Part shown: piece after piece, positions 44,853-53,910 of the stretch
Numbering within the stretch: position 1 is the stretch's first letter
Layout: every line of letters starts with the position of its first letter
Assembly (NCBI GenBank): GCA_016794585.1
Contig: JAEUJM010000005.1
Location: forward strand, 62,001-126,000
Direction: 5' to 3'
DNA length: 64,000 nt
DNA from: Acidimicrobiales bacterium
GTDB taxonomy: Bacteria; Actinomycetota; Acidimicrobiia; Acidimicrobiales; DATDAH01
Program-made: the position numbers and the translations under genes
Notes under the pieces: model-generated
Seen by the model: only the letters and a program-made list of their open reading frames with translations
What the model was told of the DNA's origin: nothing
Databases searched by the model: none

Positions 44853-45626
44853 TCAGGTCGAGAAGTGCCCGCTCTCGGTGCGGTGCCAGCCGCCGGCGGC
44901 GTGGTTGCCCCCGTCGACGTGCACGGTCGAACCCGTGATGAAGCCGGCGTGGTCGCCCGACAGGAACACGATGGCCGCGGCCACGTCGTCGACGTGGCCG
45001 GGACGCAACAGTGGGGTGCGCACCGGCATCGGGCCGATCCCCGGCGTGGGGATCACGTCGGGAGCGACGCAGTTGACCCGGATGCCCCGATCGCCCAGCT
45101 CGAGGGCGAGGCTCTTGGTGAGGTTGGCCAGCGCCGCCTTCATCGCGGAGTAGACGGCGTAGCCGGGGCCGGCCCGGTGCGCCTCGATCGAGGTGACGTT
45201 CACGATGGCGGACCCTGTCCCGAGGTGGGGCGCGGTGGCACGGATGAACGACGCCGCGCTCGAGAAGTTCTCCCGGATGAGGGCGTCCTGGCCCTTGGTG
45301 CTGACGTCGAGGAACGGCGCGGCGAAGCCCCCGCCGGCGTTGTTGACCAGGATGTCGACCCGACCGAGCTCGGCGGCCACCCGGGCCACGAAGGCGTGGG
45401 CCGCCTCGTCGTGGCGGACGTCGAGCACCTCCGACACCACCCGACAGCCCGTGGCGGCCAGGGCGGTGGCCGTGTCGGCCAGCCCGTCGGCGTCGCGGTC
45501 GCAGACGGCGACGTCGGCCCCGAAGGCCGCCAGCGCGAGCGCCGTCGCCTCGCCGATCCCGGCGGCGGCGCCGGTGACGATGGCCACCCGGCCGTCCAGT
45601 CGGGCCCCCTCTGGCGTGACGGTCAC
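44853..45626 (-). CDS. SDR-family oxidoreductase
   Basis: The 257-residue classical SDR has TGAAAGIG at residues 18-25, the NAD-type acid in VAVCDRDADG, NNAGGGFAAPF, Ser in IVNVTSIEAH and YSAMKAALAN with the catalytic Tyr-Lys. The GTG at 45626 is 7 bases after TACGTT, another leaderless start. It diverges from the tandem SDR pair at 45674. Substrate unknown. Confidence 0.87.
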   Translation of the reverse strand: MTVTPEGARLDGRVAIVTGAAAGIGEATALALAAFGADVAVCDRDADGLADTATALAATGCRVVSEVLDVRHDEAAHAFVARVAAELGRVDILVNNAGGGFAAPFLDVSTKGQDALIRENFSSAASFIRATAPHLGTGSAIVNVTSIEAHRAGPGYAVYSAMKAALANLTKSLALELGDRGIRVNCVAPDVIPTPGIGPMPVRTPLLRPGHVDDVAAAIVFLSGDHAGFITGSTVHVDGGNHAAGGWHRTESGHFST

Positions 45627-45673
45627 GCGCCGGAACGTAGCATCGGCCCGACGCCACCAAGAGGGGGAGCTCC

Positions 45674-46498
45674 GTGGGGGACGACGACGGGAACGATCGA
45701 CCGCTGACCGGCCGCACCGCGCTGGTCACCGGCGCCTCCGCCGGCATCGGCGCGGCACTGGCCGAGGGATTCGCCGCCAGGGGAGCCACCGTGGGCATCT
45801 GCGCCCGGCGCGCCGACCGTCTGGACGAGGTGCTCGGGCGCTGTCGTGCCCACGCCCCGGACAGCCGTGCGTGGACGATGGACCTGAGCGACCTCGACGC
45901 GGTCGGCGACTTCGCCCGGCGGGCGGACGACGAACTGGGCGGCATCGACCTCCTCGTCAACAACGCCGGCATCCCGAAGCGTCGGCGGGTCGAGGCCACG
46001 ACCGACGCCGAGCTCGACCAGGTGCTGGCCATCAACTTCCTCTCGCCGGTGCGCCTCACCACCGCCCTCCTGCCCCGGATGCTCGAGCGCGGCCGGGGCC
46101 AGATCCTCAACGTGTCGTCGGTGGCGGCTCGCCTCAGCCCGCCCGGCGAGGCCGCCTACGCGGCCTCGAAGGCGGCCGTCACCGCGTGGTCGGAGTCCCT
46201 CGCGGTCGAGCTCTGGGACACTCCCGTCTCGGTGCACCTGCTGAACCCCGGCGTGATCGACACGGACCTCTTCCATCTGCCCGACAACGACGCGATGCTC
46301 GCCGAGGTCGAGGCGCTGCCGACGTCCGCCGTCGTCGACGTCGTCGTCGACCAGCTCGCCACGGGCGACCTCGAGCGCTACGTCCCCGAGTGGTTCGGCG
46401 ACGTGGCGCTGGTCAAGGCGAACGACCTGACCGGCTATCTCACCGGCTCGGCCGAGTGGTACCGCGACGCCCGTGCCCAGGCGGCCGGGGACGAGTGA
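45674..46498 (+). CDS. SDR-family oxidoreductase, tandem paralogue 1
   Basis: The 274-residue SDR has TGASAGIG, ICARRADRLDEVLGRC, NNAGIPKRRRVEA, LNVSSVAARLSPPG and YAASKAAVTAW. The downstream neighbour is a close paralogue in the same frame style (same NNAxxPKRR and LLPRMLER motifs), so the two arose by duplication. The basic pocket after the second strand suggests NADP. GAGGGGGAG precedes the GTG start at 45674. Probably reduces or oxidises a hydroxyl on a fatty or sterol-like substrate; unproven. Confidence 0.87.
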   Translation: MGDDDGNDRPLTGRTALVTGASAGIGAALAEGFAARGATVGICARRADRLDEVLGRCRAHAPDSRAWTMDLSDLDAVGDFARRADDELGGIDLLVNNAGIPKRRRVEATTDAELDQVLAINFLSPVRLTTALLPRMLERGRGQILNVSSVAARLSPPGEAAYAASKAAVTAWSESLAVELWDTPVSVHLLNPGVIDTDLFHLPDNDAMLAEVEALPTSAVVDVVVDQLATGDLERYVPEWFGDVALVKANDLTGYLTGSAEWYRDARAQAAGDE

Positions 46499-46502
46499 CG
46501 AC

Positions 46503-47318
46503 GTGAGCGTGGACGTCGCCGGCGCGAAGGTGCTGGTCACGGGCGCCTCCTCCGGCATCGGCGCCGCCCTCGCCGTCCTGCTGGCCGGGCGCGGCGCGAC
46601 CGTCGGCCTGGTGGCGCGTCGGGGCGACCGCCTGGCAGAGGTGCTCGAACGCTGCCGCGCCGACTCGCCCGAGAGCCGCAGCTGGGTCGCCGACCTGGAC
46701 GACACCGACGCGGCCGTCCGAGTGGCCGAGGAGGCGTGGGACGCGTTCGGGCACCTCGACGTGGTGGTCAACAACGCCGCCGTCCCCAAGCGCCGCAGCG
46801 TGCAGGACCTCACCATGGACGGCGTCGAGCACACCCTGAGGGTGAACCTGCTCAGCCCCGTCCGTCTCACGCTGGCCCTCCTCCCCCGGATGCTGGAGCG
46901 CGACGCCGGTTGCATCGTCAACGTGTCGAGCCTGGGCGGCCGCCTGGGCATCGTCCACGAGGCGGCCTACTGCGCCAGCAAGTTCGCCCTCTGCGGCTGG
47001 AGCGAGTCGCTGGCCCTCGATCTGTGGGACACCGGGATCGACGTGCGCCTGATCATCCCCGGTCCCGTCGACACCGAGATCTGGGACCAGCCCGACAACG
47101 ACGCCCCGCTCTACCACGGCGACCTCGAGCGCCCGGAGGACGTCGCCGCCGGGATCGTGGCCGCCATCGAGGGCGACGCCTTCGAGGCGTATCTCCCCGA
47201 CCTCAAGGACATCGCCGCCTTCAAGACCACCGACATCGACCTCTTCCTCGCCGGCGCCGCCGCGGCGATGGCGCCGCCCGCCGATCCGGAGGACCTGACC
47301 CCGGAGAACCACGCGTGA
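46503..47318 (+). CDS. SDR-family oxidoreductase, tandem paralogue 2
   Basis: The 271-residue SDR has TGASSGIG, LVARRGDRLAEVLERC, NNAAVPKRRSVQD, IVNVSSLGGRLGIVHE and YCASKFALCGW. It is a duplication of the preceding gene (46498 stop, 4-base gap). The pair may form a heterodimer or act on two related steps. The stop overlaps the start of the alcohol dehydrogenase (GTGA). Confidence 0.87.
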   Translation: MSVDVAGAKVLVTGASSGIGAALAVLLAGRGATVGLVARRGDRLAEVLERCRADSPESRSWVADLDDTDAAVRVAEEAWDAFGHLDVVVNNAAVPKRRSVQDLTMDGVEHTLRVNLLSPVRLTLALLPRMLERDAGCIVNVSSLGGRLGIVHEAAYCASKFALCGWSESLALDLWDTGIDVRLIIPGPVDTEIWDQPDNDAPLYHGDLERPEDVAAGIVAAIEGDAFEAYLPDLKDIAAFKTTDIDLFLAGAAAAMAPPADPEDLTPENHA

Positions 47319-48547
47319 AGGCCCTCGTGTTCGGCGTCGACCCCGGGCCGGTCGACCCGCCGCCGCCCGATGCCAACCGTCTGCAGCGCAACCTCGCCAC
47401 GACCTTCATGGCGTTGCAGGAGGTCCCCGACGCGCGCCCGCTCGGGCCGGACTGGATGGTCCTGCGCACCCGCATGACCGGCCTCTGCGGCTCGGACGCC
47501 AAGCAGGTGCTGATGGACTTCGACGACGCCGGCGACAACCCGATGACCGCCTTCATCTCCTTCCCGCAGGTGCTCGGCCACGAGGTGATCGCCACGGTCG
47601 AGGAGCTCGGCCCCGAGGTGGAGGACTTGGAGCTCGGTCAGCGCGTGGTGCTCAACCCGTGGCTGTCGTGCGGGCCTCGGGGCATCGACCCGCCCTGCCC
47701 GGCCTGCGTCGACGGTGACTACAACATGTGCTGGAACTTCCTCGACGGACGGCTCTCCCCTGGCATCCACACGGGCAACGCCACCGAGGCCACCGGCGGG
47801 TTCGCCGAGCTGCTGCCCGCCCACCAGCTCATGGCCATCCCCGTCCCCGACGAGGTGCCGGACGAGGTGGCCGTCCTGGGCGACCCGTTCGCGGTGTCGC
47901 TCCATGCCATCGTCCGCCACCCGCCGCCGGAGGGCGGTCGGGCCCTCGTCTACGGCGCCGGGGCCCTCGGAACCACCGCGGTCGCCATCCTCCGGGCCCT
48001 GTACCCGTCGGTCGAGGTGGGCGTGGTGGCCCGCTGGCCGGCGCAGGCGGCGCTGGCCGAACGCTTCGGCGCCACGGTGTTCGCCCACGAGCCCCGGCTC
48101 GAGCTGGTCGAGGCCGTGGCCGACTGGTCCGGCGGCATCCTGCGCCACCCATGGGAGGGCCTGCCCGTGGCCTACCCCGGCGGGGTCGACGTGGTCTACG
48201 ACACCGTGGCCGCCGCGGAGACCCTCGAGGTGATCCTCCGGGTGCTGCGATCCCGAGGCACGCTCGTCGAGCTCGGGGTCAGTTCCCCCGCCCGCTTCGA
48301 GTGGACCCCCTGGTACTTCAAGGAGCTCCGCCTCGTCGGGTCCAACGCCTTCGGGGTGGAGGAGGTCGAGGGCAAGCGCCAGCACGCGATCGCCCACTAC
48401 CTCGACCTCGCCGCTTCCGGTCGCATCGACCTGAGCGGGATGCTCACCCACACCTTCCGGCTCGAGGAGTGGCGGACGGCCTTCGACGCCCTGGCCGACC
48501 AGGGGGCGTCGGGCGCGATCAAGGTCGCGTTCGACCTGCGAGGCTGA
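47315..48547 (+). CDS. Zinc-binding alcohol dehydrogenase
   Basis: The 410-residue MDR-family protein has the catalytic-zinc region TGLCGSDAKQVL, VLGHEVIATVEELGPEV (His ligand), a structural-zinc-like segment with Cys in CPACVDGDYNMC, and the Rossmann motif ALVYGAGALGTTAV. It oxidises or reduces an alcohol with NAD(P). Translationally coupled to the tandem SDRs, which implies a pathway handling hydroxylated or keto substrates. Confidence 0.87.
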   Translation: MKALVFGVDPGPVDPPPPDANRLQRNLATTFMALQEVPDARPLGPDWMVLRTRMTGLCGSDAKQVLMDFDDAGDNPMTAFISFPQVLGHEVIATVEELGPEVEDLELGQRVVLNPWLSCGPRGIDPPCPACVDGDYNMCWNFLDGRLSPGIHTGNATEATGGFAELLPAHQLMAIPVPDEVPDEVAVLGDPFAVSLHAIVRHPPPEGGRALVYGAGALGTTAVAILRALYPSVEVGVVARWPAQAALAERFGATVFAHEPRLELVEAVADWSGGILRHPWEGLPVAYPGGVDVVYDTVAAAETLEVILRVLRSRGTLVELGVSSPARFEWTPWYFKELRLVGSNAFGVEEVEGKRQHAIAHYLDLAASGRIDLSGMLTHTFRLEEWRTAFDALADQGASGAIKVAFDLRG

Positions 48548-48551
48548 CCCG

Positions 48552-49169
48552 GTGCGCCCGACCCGTCGCCTCGTCACCGGTCTCCTCGTGGCGACGCTGG
48601 CGGTGACGAGCAGTGCCTGCCAGTACGTCGGCGCGCCGGGTGCCCCTCGCGTCGGTCTGGCCGGGGACTCCATGGTCCACCAGGGCGAGTCGGCGGCGCG
48701 GGCCCTCCTCGCCACCGACCACCGCGTGACGGTGCACGCCTTCAACAACGCCCACTTCGACCAGCTGCGCTTCCCGGTGGCGGAGATGCGCCGCACCGGT
48801 GCCCGGTCGGTCGTCGTCGCCGCCGGCGCCCCCGACGTCGTGGCCGCCACGCACCCCGAGTACGGGTTCGTGCCCGTGCTGTGGATCCGAGAGGTCGTGG
48901 CCGCGGCCGGCGACGTCCCCTGCGTGGCCCTGGTCACCGTGAAGGAGGACGGCGTGGCCCCGGTCGCCACCACCCGCTGGCGACAGGGGGCGCGCACCAT
49001 CAACGCCGAGCTCCGCCGGCAAGCCGACGCCCACGCCAACGTGGTGCTGGTGGACTGGTCCGCGAAGGCCCGGCGCCACCCGTCGTGGTTCCTCGGGGAC
49101 GGTCTGCACCTCAACGCCGCCGGCATCGCCGGCTTCGCCCGCGTGCTCGACCGGGCCGCGGACTGCTGA
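48552..49169 (+). CDS. SGNH-type hydrolase lipoprotein
   Basis: The 205-residue product has a lipobox (AVTSSAC) and an SGNH/GDSL fold: block I GLAGDSMVHQ with nucleophile Ser, a block-V-like DGLHLNAAG with the catalytic Asp-x-x-His. It may deacylate or transfer acyl groups at the cell surface. It is in the alcohol dehydrogenase unit (4-base gap) and followed by a CoA ligase gene. Confidence 0.78.
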   Translation: MRPTRRLVTGLLVATLAVTSSACQYVGAPGAPRVGLAGDSMVHQGESAARALLATDHRVTVHAFNNAHFDQLRFPVAEMRRTGARSVVVAAGAPDVVAATHPEYGFVPVLWIREVVAAAGDVPCVALVTVKEDGVAPVATTRWRQGARTINAELRRQADAHANVVLVDWSAKARRHPSWFLGDGLHLNAAGIAGFARVLDRAADC

Positions 49170-49179
49170 AGCGGCCCCC

Positions 49180-50649
49180 GTGACGCCGTTCCCTCCAGGA
49201 CGCTCGCCCGATCCCACCGACTGGTCCGGACCGGGCCGTCCGTGGGACGGGGTCACCCTCGACACCGTGCTCTCCGGCGCCCCGCCCCGGGACGACCTGG
49301 TCGTCGAGGTCTACGAGGACGGGACCCTGGGACACCGGTGGTCGAGCGCCGACGTCGGGGACGCCGTGGCCGCGCTCGCCGGCGGGTTGGTGGCCGCCGG
49401 TGTGGGCCGGGGCGACGTCGTCGCCTGGCGGGCCCCGAACCGCATCGGCTCCCTGCTGGCCTACCGGGCCTGCTGGCGCCTCGGTGCCGTCGCCGCCCCG
49501 GTGCACCACCGGGCGGGCGAACAGGAGGCGGCGTCGATCCTGGCCCGCCTCGACCCTCGCCTCGTGCTCGACGTCGAGGACCTGCCCTCAGGTCCCCCCG
49601 TCGGCCCGGACGCCGACGCGGCGGCGGCCGAGGACCTCGCCGTGGTGTTGTTCACCTCGGGCTCCTCCGGCCGGCCCAAGGGGGTGCGCCACACCCATCG
49701 GTCGCTGGCTTACAAGGCCCGCTCGATGGTCACGGTCCACGGCCTCGACGCCCGAGACGCCACCCTGATCCCCGCCCCCCTGGCCCACGTGTCCGGCCTG
49801 TTGAACGGCGTCCTGCTGCCCGGGGTGGTCCCCCTGAAGACCCTGCTCATGGCCCGCTGGTCCGCCGATCGGGCCCTCGATCTGATCGAGGCCGAGGCGG
49901 TGAGCTTCATGATCGGCCCGCCCACGTTCTTCGTCGAGCTGCTCGCGGCGCCCGGGTTCGCCGAGGAGCGGGTGGCCAGCCTGCGTCTGGTCTCCAGCGG
50001 CGGCGCCGGCGTCTCGCCCGCCTTCGTGCGTGACGCCGCCGCCCGCCTCGGGGCCCGGGTGAAGCGCAGCTACGGGTCCACCGAGGCGCCCACGGTGGCC
50101 ACCACCCTCGCCGGCGACACCCAGGAGCAGGCCGCCACCACGGACGGCCACGCCGCCGACGCCGCCGAGCTGCGTCTGGGTGAGGGCGGCGAGCTGCACG
50201 TCCGCGGCCCCGAGCTGTTCGAGGGCTACCTCGACCCCGAGGACGACGTCGAGGCGTTCACCGCCGACGGCTGGTTCCGCACCGGCGACGTCGCCACCCT
50301 GGACGCCGACGGCTGGCTCACCATCGTGGGGCGCACGAAGGACGTGATCATCCGCGGCGGCGAGAACGTCGACCCCGGCGAGGTCGAGGCCGCGCTCGAG
50401 GCCCACCCCGCCGTGCGCCAAGCCGTGGTCGTGGGCGAGCCGGACGACCGCCTCGGCGAGCGCCTCGTCGCCGTCCTGGTGGCGGACGCGCCGCTCGACC
50501 GGGAGAAGGCCCGGGACTGGGTGGTGGCGCAGGGCCTCGCGAGGTTCAAGGCCCCCGACCGGGTCGTGCACCTCGACTCCCTACCGACGCTGCCCGCAGG
50601 CAAACCCGACCGGGCCGCCATCACGTCGCTGGTGGCCGAGGGTTCGTAG
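49180..50649 (+). CDS. Acyl-CoA synthetase (AMP-forming)
   Basis: The 489-residue enzyme has the P-loop VLFTSGSSGRPKGVRHTH, a Tyr/Gly region KRSYGSTEAPT, GWFRTGDVATLDADGWLTIVGR and the hinge-plus-lysine KDVIIRGGENVDP...PAGKPDRA. It activates a carboxylic acid as its CoA thioester. Short compared with the ~530-residue norm because the N-terminus lacks ~40 residues. The GTG at 49180 is 10 bases after the SGNH stop, suggesting a unit from 45674 to 50649. Confidence 0.85.
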   Translation: MTPFPPGRSPDPTDWSGPGRPWDGVTLDTVLSGAPPRDDLVVEVYEDGTLGHRWSSADVGDAVAALAGGLVAAGVGRGDVVAWRAPNRIGSLLAYRACWRLGAVAAPVHHRAGEQEAASILARLDPRLVLDVEDLPSGPPVGPDADAAAAEDLAVVLFTSGSSGRPKGVRHTHRSLAYKARSMVTVHGLDARDATLIPAPLAHVSGLLNGVLLPGVVPLKTLLMARWSADRALDLIEAEAVSFMIGPPTFFVELLAAPGFAEERVASLRLVSSGGAGVSPAFVRDAAARLGARVKRSYGSTEAPTVATTLAGDTQEQAATTDGHAADAAELRLGEGGELHVRGPELFEGYLDPEDDVEAFTADGWFRTGDVATLDADGWLTIVGRTKDVIIRGGENVDPGEVEAALEAHPAVRQAVVVGEPDDRLGERLVAVLVADAPLDREKARDWVVAQGLARFKAPDRVVHLDSLPTLPAGKPDRAAITSLVAEGS

Positions 50650-50655
50650 GAAGGC

Positions 50656-51459
50656 TCAGGCGCCGGCGTTGAGCGACAGCATCCAGATGTCGACCGCCAG
50701 GCAGATGCCGGCGACGACGGTCATCACGTGCCAGACCTCGTGGTAGCCGAAGACCTTCGGGAACGGGTCGGGCCAGCGGGTGGCGAGGAAGATGGCCCCG
50801 ACGGTGTACAGGAGGCCGCCGGCGACCATGAGGCCGAGCTGGAACGGGGTCATCACGTCGAGCAGGCGGGGCATGGCGAGCACCGCGGCCCATCCGAGCG
50901 CGATGTAGAGGATGAAGCCGATGCCGTACTTCATGGAGATCCCGGTGAGGGCGAGCACCAGGCCGGTCAGCGCCACCGCCCAGATCGCCCCGAGGAAGAT
51001 CCAAGACAGCGGTCCGTCCACCAACAGCAGGCAGAACGGCGTGTAGGTGGCGGCGATGAGCACGAAGATCATGGCGTGGTCGAGGCGGCGCATGACGACG
51101 CGCCCCTTCTCGGTCCACGGCCCGCGGTGGTAGGCCGAGCTGACGCCGTACAACGCCGTGACACCCAGGCTGTAGACGGCCGCGGCGAGGCGCGCCTCCA
51201 CGGTGGACGAGAGCGCCACCAGCAGGAGGCCGGCGGGGATCGACAGGAAGAAGAAGATCTCGTGCAGCCACCCGCGCAACAGGGGCTTGACGTGGGCGAT
51301 CTGCTCGACGACGTGGTCCTTGACCTCGGCGACGTGCTCGCGGACCTCGGCGACGTGCTCGCGCACCTCCGCCATGTGGCCGACGACGGGCGGGCCGGCC
51401 AGGGGCGGGGCGGTATCGCGCCGGCCACCGTCAGAGGGGTCCAGTGTCACGTCGCTCAT
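50656..51459 (-). CDS. Hemolysin III/PAQR-family membrane protein with a heptad-repeat N-terminus
   Basis: The 267-residue protein has seven transmembrane segments and the family motifs SSAYHRGPWTEKGRVVMRRLDHAMIFVLIAATYTPF and GYHEVWHVM, whose Asp/His bind zinc. TrhA/hemolysin III proteins affect membrane physiology and homeostasis rather than being toxins. Unusually it begins with repeated HVAEVRE heptads at about residues 28-50, able to form a coiled coil on the cytoplasmic side. It converges on the CoA ligase, 6 bases away. Confidence 0.87.
   Translation of the reverse strand: MSDVTLDPSDGGRRDTAPPLAGPPVVGHMAEVREHVAEVREHVAEVKDHVVEQIAHVKPLLRGWLHEIFFFLSIPAGLLLVALSSTVEARLAAAVYSLGVTALYGVSSAYHRGPWTEKGRVVMRRLDHAMIFVLIAATYTPFCLLLVDGPLSWIFLGAIWAVALTGLVLALTGISMKYGIGFILYIALGWAAVLAMPRLLDVMTPFQLGLMVAGGLLYTVGAIFLATRWPDPFPKVFGYHEVWHVMTVVAGICLAVDIWMLSLNAGA
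51325..51380 (-). repeat. 21-bp tandem repeat encoding HVAEVRE heptads
   Basis: Units of the type acctcggcgacgtgctcgcg (plus strand) recur in tandem over about two and a half copies. They encode the heptad repeat at the N-terminus of the hemolysin III protein. Copy number could vary by slippage in steps of seven residues. Confidence 0.75.
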
Positions 51460-51596
51460 CGCGCCGCCTTGGTCGGGGTCACCTGGTCACCGTATCGGCC
51501 GCCCTCGCGCCGCCATGAGCAGGTGCCAAGTGTCACGGCGGCGCCACCGGGACGCCACCACGCGGTCACCGGGCCGAAACCGCCGGCCCGGAGGCC

Positions 51597-52688
51597 TCAG
51601 ATGACGCTCTCGCCCCGCTCCACCCGCTCGCGCAGCAGCCCGGCGAGCCGGGCGCGGTGGAACGAGGCGTCCCCGAAGCTGACCTCGTCGAGCTGGGCCC
51701 GCTTCAGGTACAGGTGCAGGTCGTGCTCCCAGGTGAAGCCGATGCCGCCGTGCACCTGGAGGGCCGAGGCCATCACCCTCCGGCCCGCGTCCGAGCACCA
51801 CGTCTTGGCCGTCGACGCGGCGATGGAGCGATCCGGGTCGCCGGCGCCGATGCACCACGCCGCGTAGTAGACGGCCGAGCGCATGCCTTCGACGTCGACC
51901 AGCATGTCGGCGCACCGGTGCTTGATGGCCTGGAAGCTGCCGATGGGCCTGCCGAACTGCACCCGCTCCTTGGCGTACTCGACGGCCATGGCGAGGGCGC
52001 GGTCGGCGGCCCCCAGCAGCTCGGCGGCGTGGGCCAACGCCCCCAGGTCGGCGAAGGCGGTGGCCGCGTCCTGTTCGCCGAGGTGCAGCGACGGCGTGCG
52101 CTCGAGGTCGACCCAGCCGAGTTGGCGGGTCTGGTCCATCGCCGGCTCGGGGGCGATCTGGCCGGGCCGGGTGGTGACCACGAAGAGGTGCTCGCGGCCG
52201 TCGTCCTCGCGGCCGGGCACGACGACGACATCGGCCACCGGGGCGAACAAGGCCGGTCCCGTCCGCCCGCTCAGCAGCCAGCGGGCCCCGTCGCGCTCGG
52301 CCCGGACCGGCTGCCACGCCACGGCGGCGACCGAATCACCGAGGAGCACCGGATCCAGCCACGCGGCCTCCACGACCCCCCGCTCCGCGGCGTCGACCAG
52401 CGCGGCGAGGGTGAGCGCCTCCTGGAGGAAGGGCGTGGGCGCCACGTGGGCGCCGGTCTGCTCGAGCAGGACCGCCAGCTCGACCGTGCCGAGCCCGAGT
52501 CCCCCCATGGCCTCGGGCACCGCGATGCCGGGCCAGCCGAGGTCGACCATGGCGGCCCAGAGGTCGAGGTCGTAGGCATCGGCCGCCGCCATGGCGGCGC
52601 GGACCCGGGTGGTCGGGCTCTGCTCGTCCAGGAACCGCGCCGCGGCGTCCTGGAGCGCGAGTTGGTCCTCCGAGAGGTCGAAGTCCAT
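51597..52688 (-). CDS. Acyl-CoA dehydrogenase, beta-type (FadE28-like)
   Basis: The 363-residue protein has the FadE-beta layout: AAMVDLGWPGIAVPEAMGGLG, KERVQFGRPIGSFQAIKHRCAD and the C-terminal LQVHGGIGFTWEHDLHLYLKRA, but the FAD motif SEPxxGSD of alpha subunits is replaced (VTTRPGQIAPEPAMDQ). Such beta subunits of alpha2beta2 dehydrogenases share one FAD with an alpha partner. The ATG at 52688 lies 7 bases after GATAGT on the minus strand. The divergent alpha-type gene at 52710 is the evident partner. Confidence 0.85.
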   Translation of the reverse strand: MDFDLSEDQLALQDAAARFLDEQSPTTRVRAAMAAADAYDLDLWAAMVDLGWPGIAVPEAMGGLGLGTVELAVLLEQTGAHVAPTPFLQEALTLAALVDAAERGVVEAAWLDPVLLGDSVAAVAWQPVRAERDGARWLLSGRTGPALFAPVADVVVVPGREDDGREHLFVVTTRPGQIAPEPAMDQTRQLGWVDLERTPSLHLGEQDAATAFADLGALAHAAELLGAADRALAMAVEYAKERVQFGRPIGSFQAIKHRCADMLVDVEGMRSAVYYAAWCIGAGDPDRSIAASTAKTWCSDAGRRVMASALQVHGGIGFTWEHDLHLYLKRAQLDEVSFGDASFHRARLAGLLRERVERGESVI

Positions 52689-52694
52689 GGCCCC

Positions 52695-52700
52695 TACTAT
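52695..52700. promoter_or_regulatory. Shared mirrored -10 region of the FadE pair
   Basis: TACTAT on the plus strand at 52695-52700 precedes the ATG at 52710 by 9 bases; the same six bases read ATAGTA on the minus strand and, with one flanking base, GATAGT 7 bases before the ATG at 52688. Both genes therefore appear to use overlapping -10 boxes with leaderless transcripts across a 21-bp gap. Confidence 0.5.
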
Positions 52701-52709
52701 CACCCGTGG

Positions 52710-53906
52710 ATGGACCTCTCGCCGACAACCGAGCAGATCGCGTTGCGCGCCGAGTGCCGCACCTGGCTCGAGGCCAACCTGCCGTGGGAGTACGGCCGCG
52801 GCCTGCCGCCGCAGTTCGACGACCTCGCCGACGAGGTGGTCTTCCTACGGGACTGGCAGCGCCGCCTCGCCGACGGGGGCTGGGTCGCCGTGACGTGGCC
52901 CGAGGAGTACGGCGGCCGCGGCGCCGGCGCGCTGATGCACTACGTCGTCCAGGAGGAGCTGGCCCGGGCACGGGCGCCCGAGCTCGTCGGGCGCATCGGT
53001 ATCAACCTCGTCGGGCCCACCCTGCTCGCCCACGGCACAGCCGAGCAGAAGCAGCGCTGGCTGCCCGCCATCCGCGCCGCCGACCTGTTGTTCTGCCAGC
53101 TGTTCAGCGAGCCCGGCGCCGGCAGCGACCTCGCCTCCGTGGCCACCCGGGCCGAGCGGGTCGACGGCGGCTGGCGCCTCACCGGCCAGAAGGTCTGGAC
53201 CTCGTACGCCCAGTTCGCCGACTTCGGCCTGTGCCTCGCCCGCACGGACCCGGACGCCCCCAAGCACAAGGGCATCTCCGCGCTGGTGGTCGACATGCGC
53301 GCCGACGGCGTCGAGGTGCGGCCCCTCACCCAGGTCACCGGCGAGGCCGAGTTCAACGAGGTGTTCTTCGACGGCGCCTTCGTGCCCGACGAGAACCTCG
53401 TCGGCGCTGAGCACGACGGGTGGCGGGTGTCGTCGTCCACCCTCACGCACGAGCGGGGCACCAATCCTCGCCAGCTCGTCATCCACGCCCAGCACCTCGA
53501 GGAGCTCCTGCGCCTCGCCCTCGAGCGCGGCGCCTACGACGACCACCGCCTCCAGCAGCGCCTCGCCGAGGCGTACGTCGAGGTCCGCCTCTTCCAGCTC
53601 CACAACTGGCGGTCGCTGTCGCGCCTCGAGCACGGCCGCGAGCTCGGCCCCGAGGCCAGCGCGCTGAAGCTCTACTGGAGCGAGATGAGCAAGCGCCTCC
53701 ACCAGACCGCCATGGCGGTGCTGGGTGATGCCGCTCCCCTGTGGCGGGGCGCCACCGACAACCCCGGCGACGGCGCGTGGCAGCGGGCCTGGCTCTACTA
53801 CCAGTCGTCGTCGATCTTCGCCGGCACCAACGAGATCCAGCGCAACATCATCGGTGAGCGGGTGCTCGGCCTCCCCCGCGAGCCCAAGCCCGCAGGGAAG
53901 GGATGA
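52710..53906 (+). CDS. Acyl-CoA dehydrogenase, alpha-type
   Basis: The 398-residue flavoenzyme has TTEQIALRAECRTWLEAN, WPEEYGGRGAGALMHYV, the FAD motif LFSEPGAGSDLASVATRA, TGQKVWTS, FNEVFFDGAFVPDENLVG and AGTNEIQRNIIGERVLGLP. Partner subunit is probably the divergent gene ending at 51597. Such pairs (for example FadE26/27, FadE28/29) desaturate branched or steroid acyl-CoAs. The downstream enoyl-CoA hydratase is 4 bases away. Confidence 0.9.
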   Translation: MDLSPTTEQIALRAECRTWLEANLPWEYGRGLPPQFDDLADEVVFLRDWQRRLADGGWVAVTWPEEYGGRGAGALMHYVVQEELARARAPELVGRIGINLVGPTLLAHGTAEQKQRWLPAIRAADLLFCQLFSEPGAGSDLASVATRAERVDGGWRLTGQKVWTSYAQFADFGLCLARTDPDAPKHKGISALVVDMRADGVEVRPLTQVTGEAEFNEVFFDGAFVPDENLVGAEHDGWRVSSSTLTHERGTNPRQLVIHAQHLEELLRLALERGAYDDHRLQQRLAEAYVEVRLFQLHNWRSLSRLEHGRELGPEASALKLYWSEMSKRLHQTAMAVLGDAAPLWRGATDNPGDGAWQRAWLYYQSSSIFAGTNEIQRNIIGERVLGLPREPKPAGKG

Positions 53907-53910
53907 CGAC

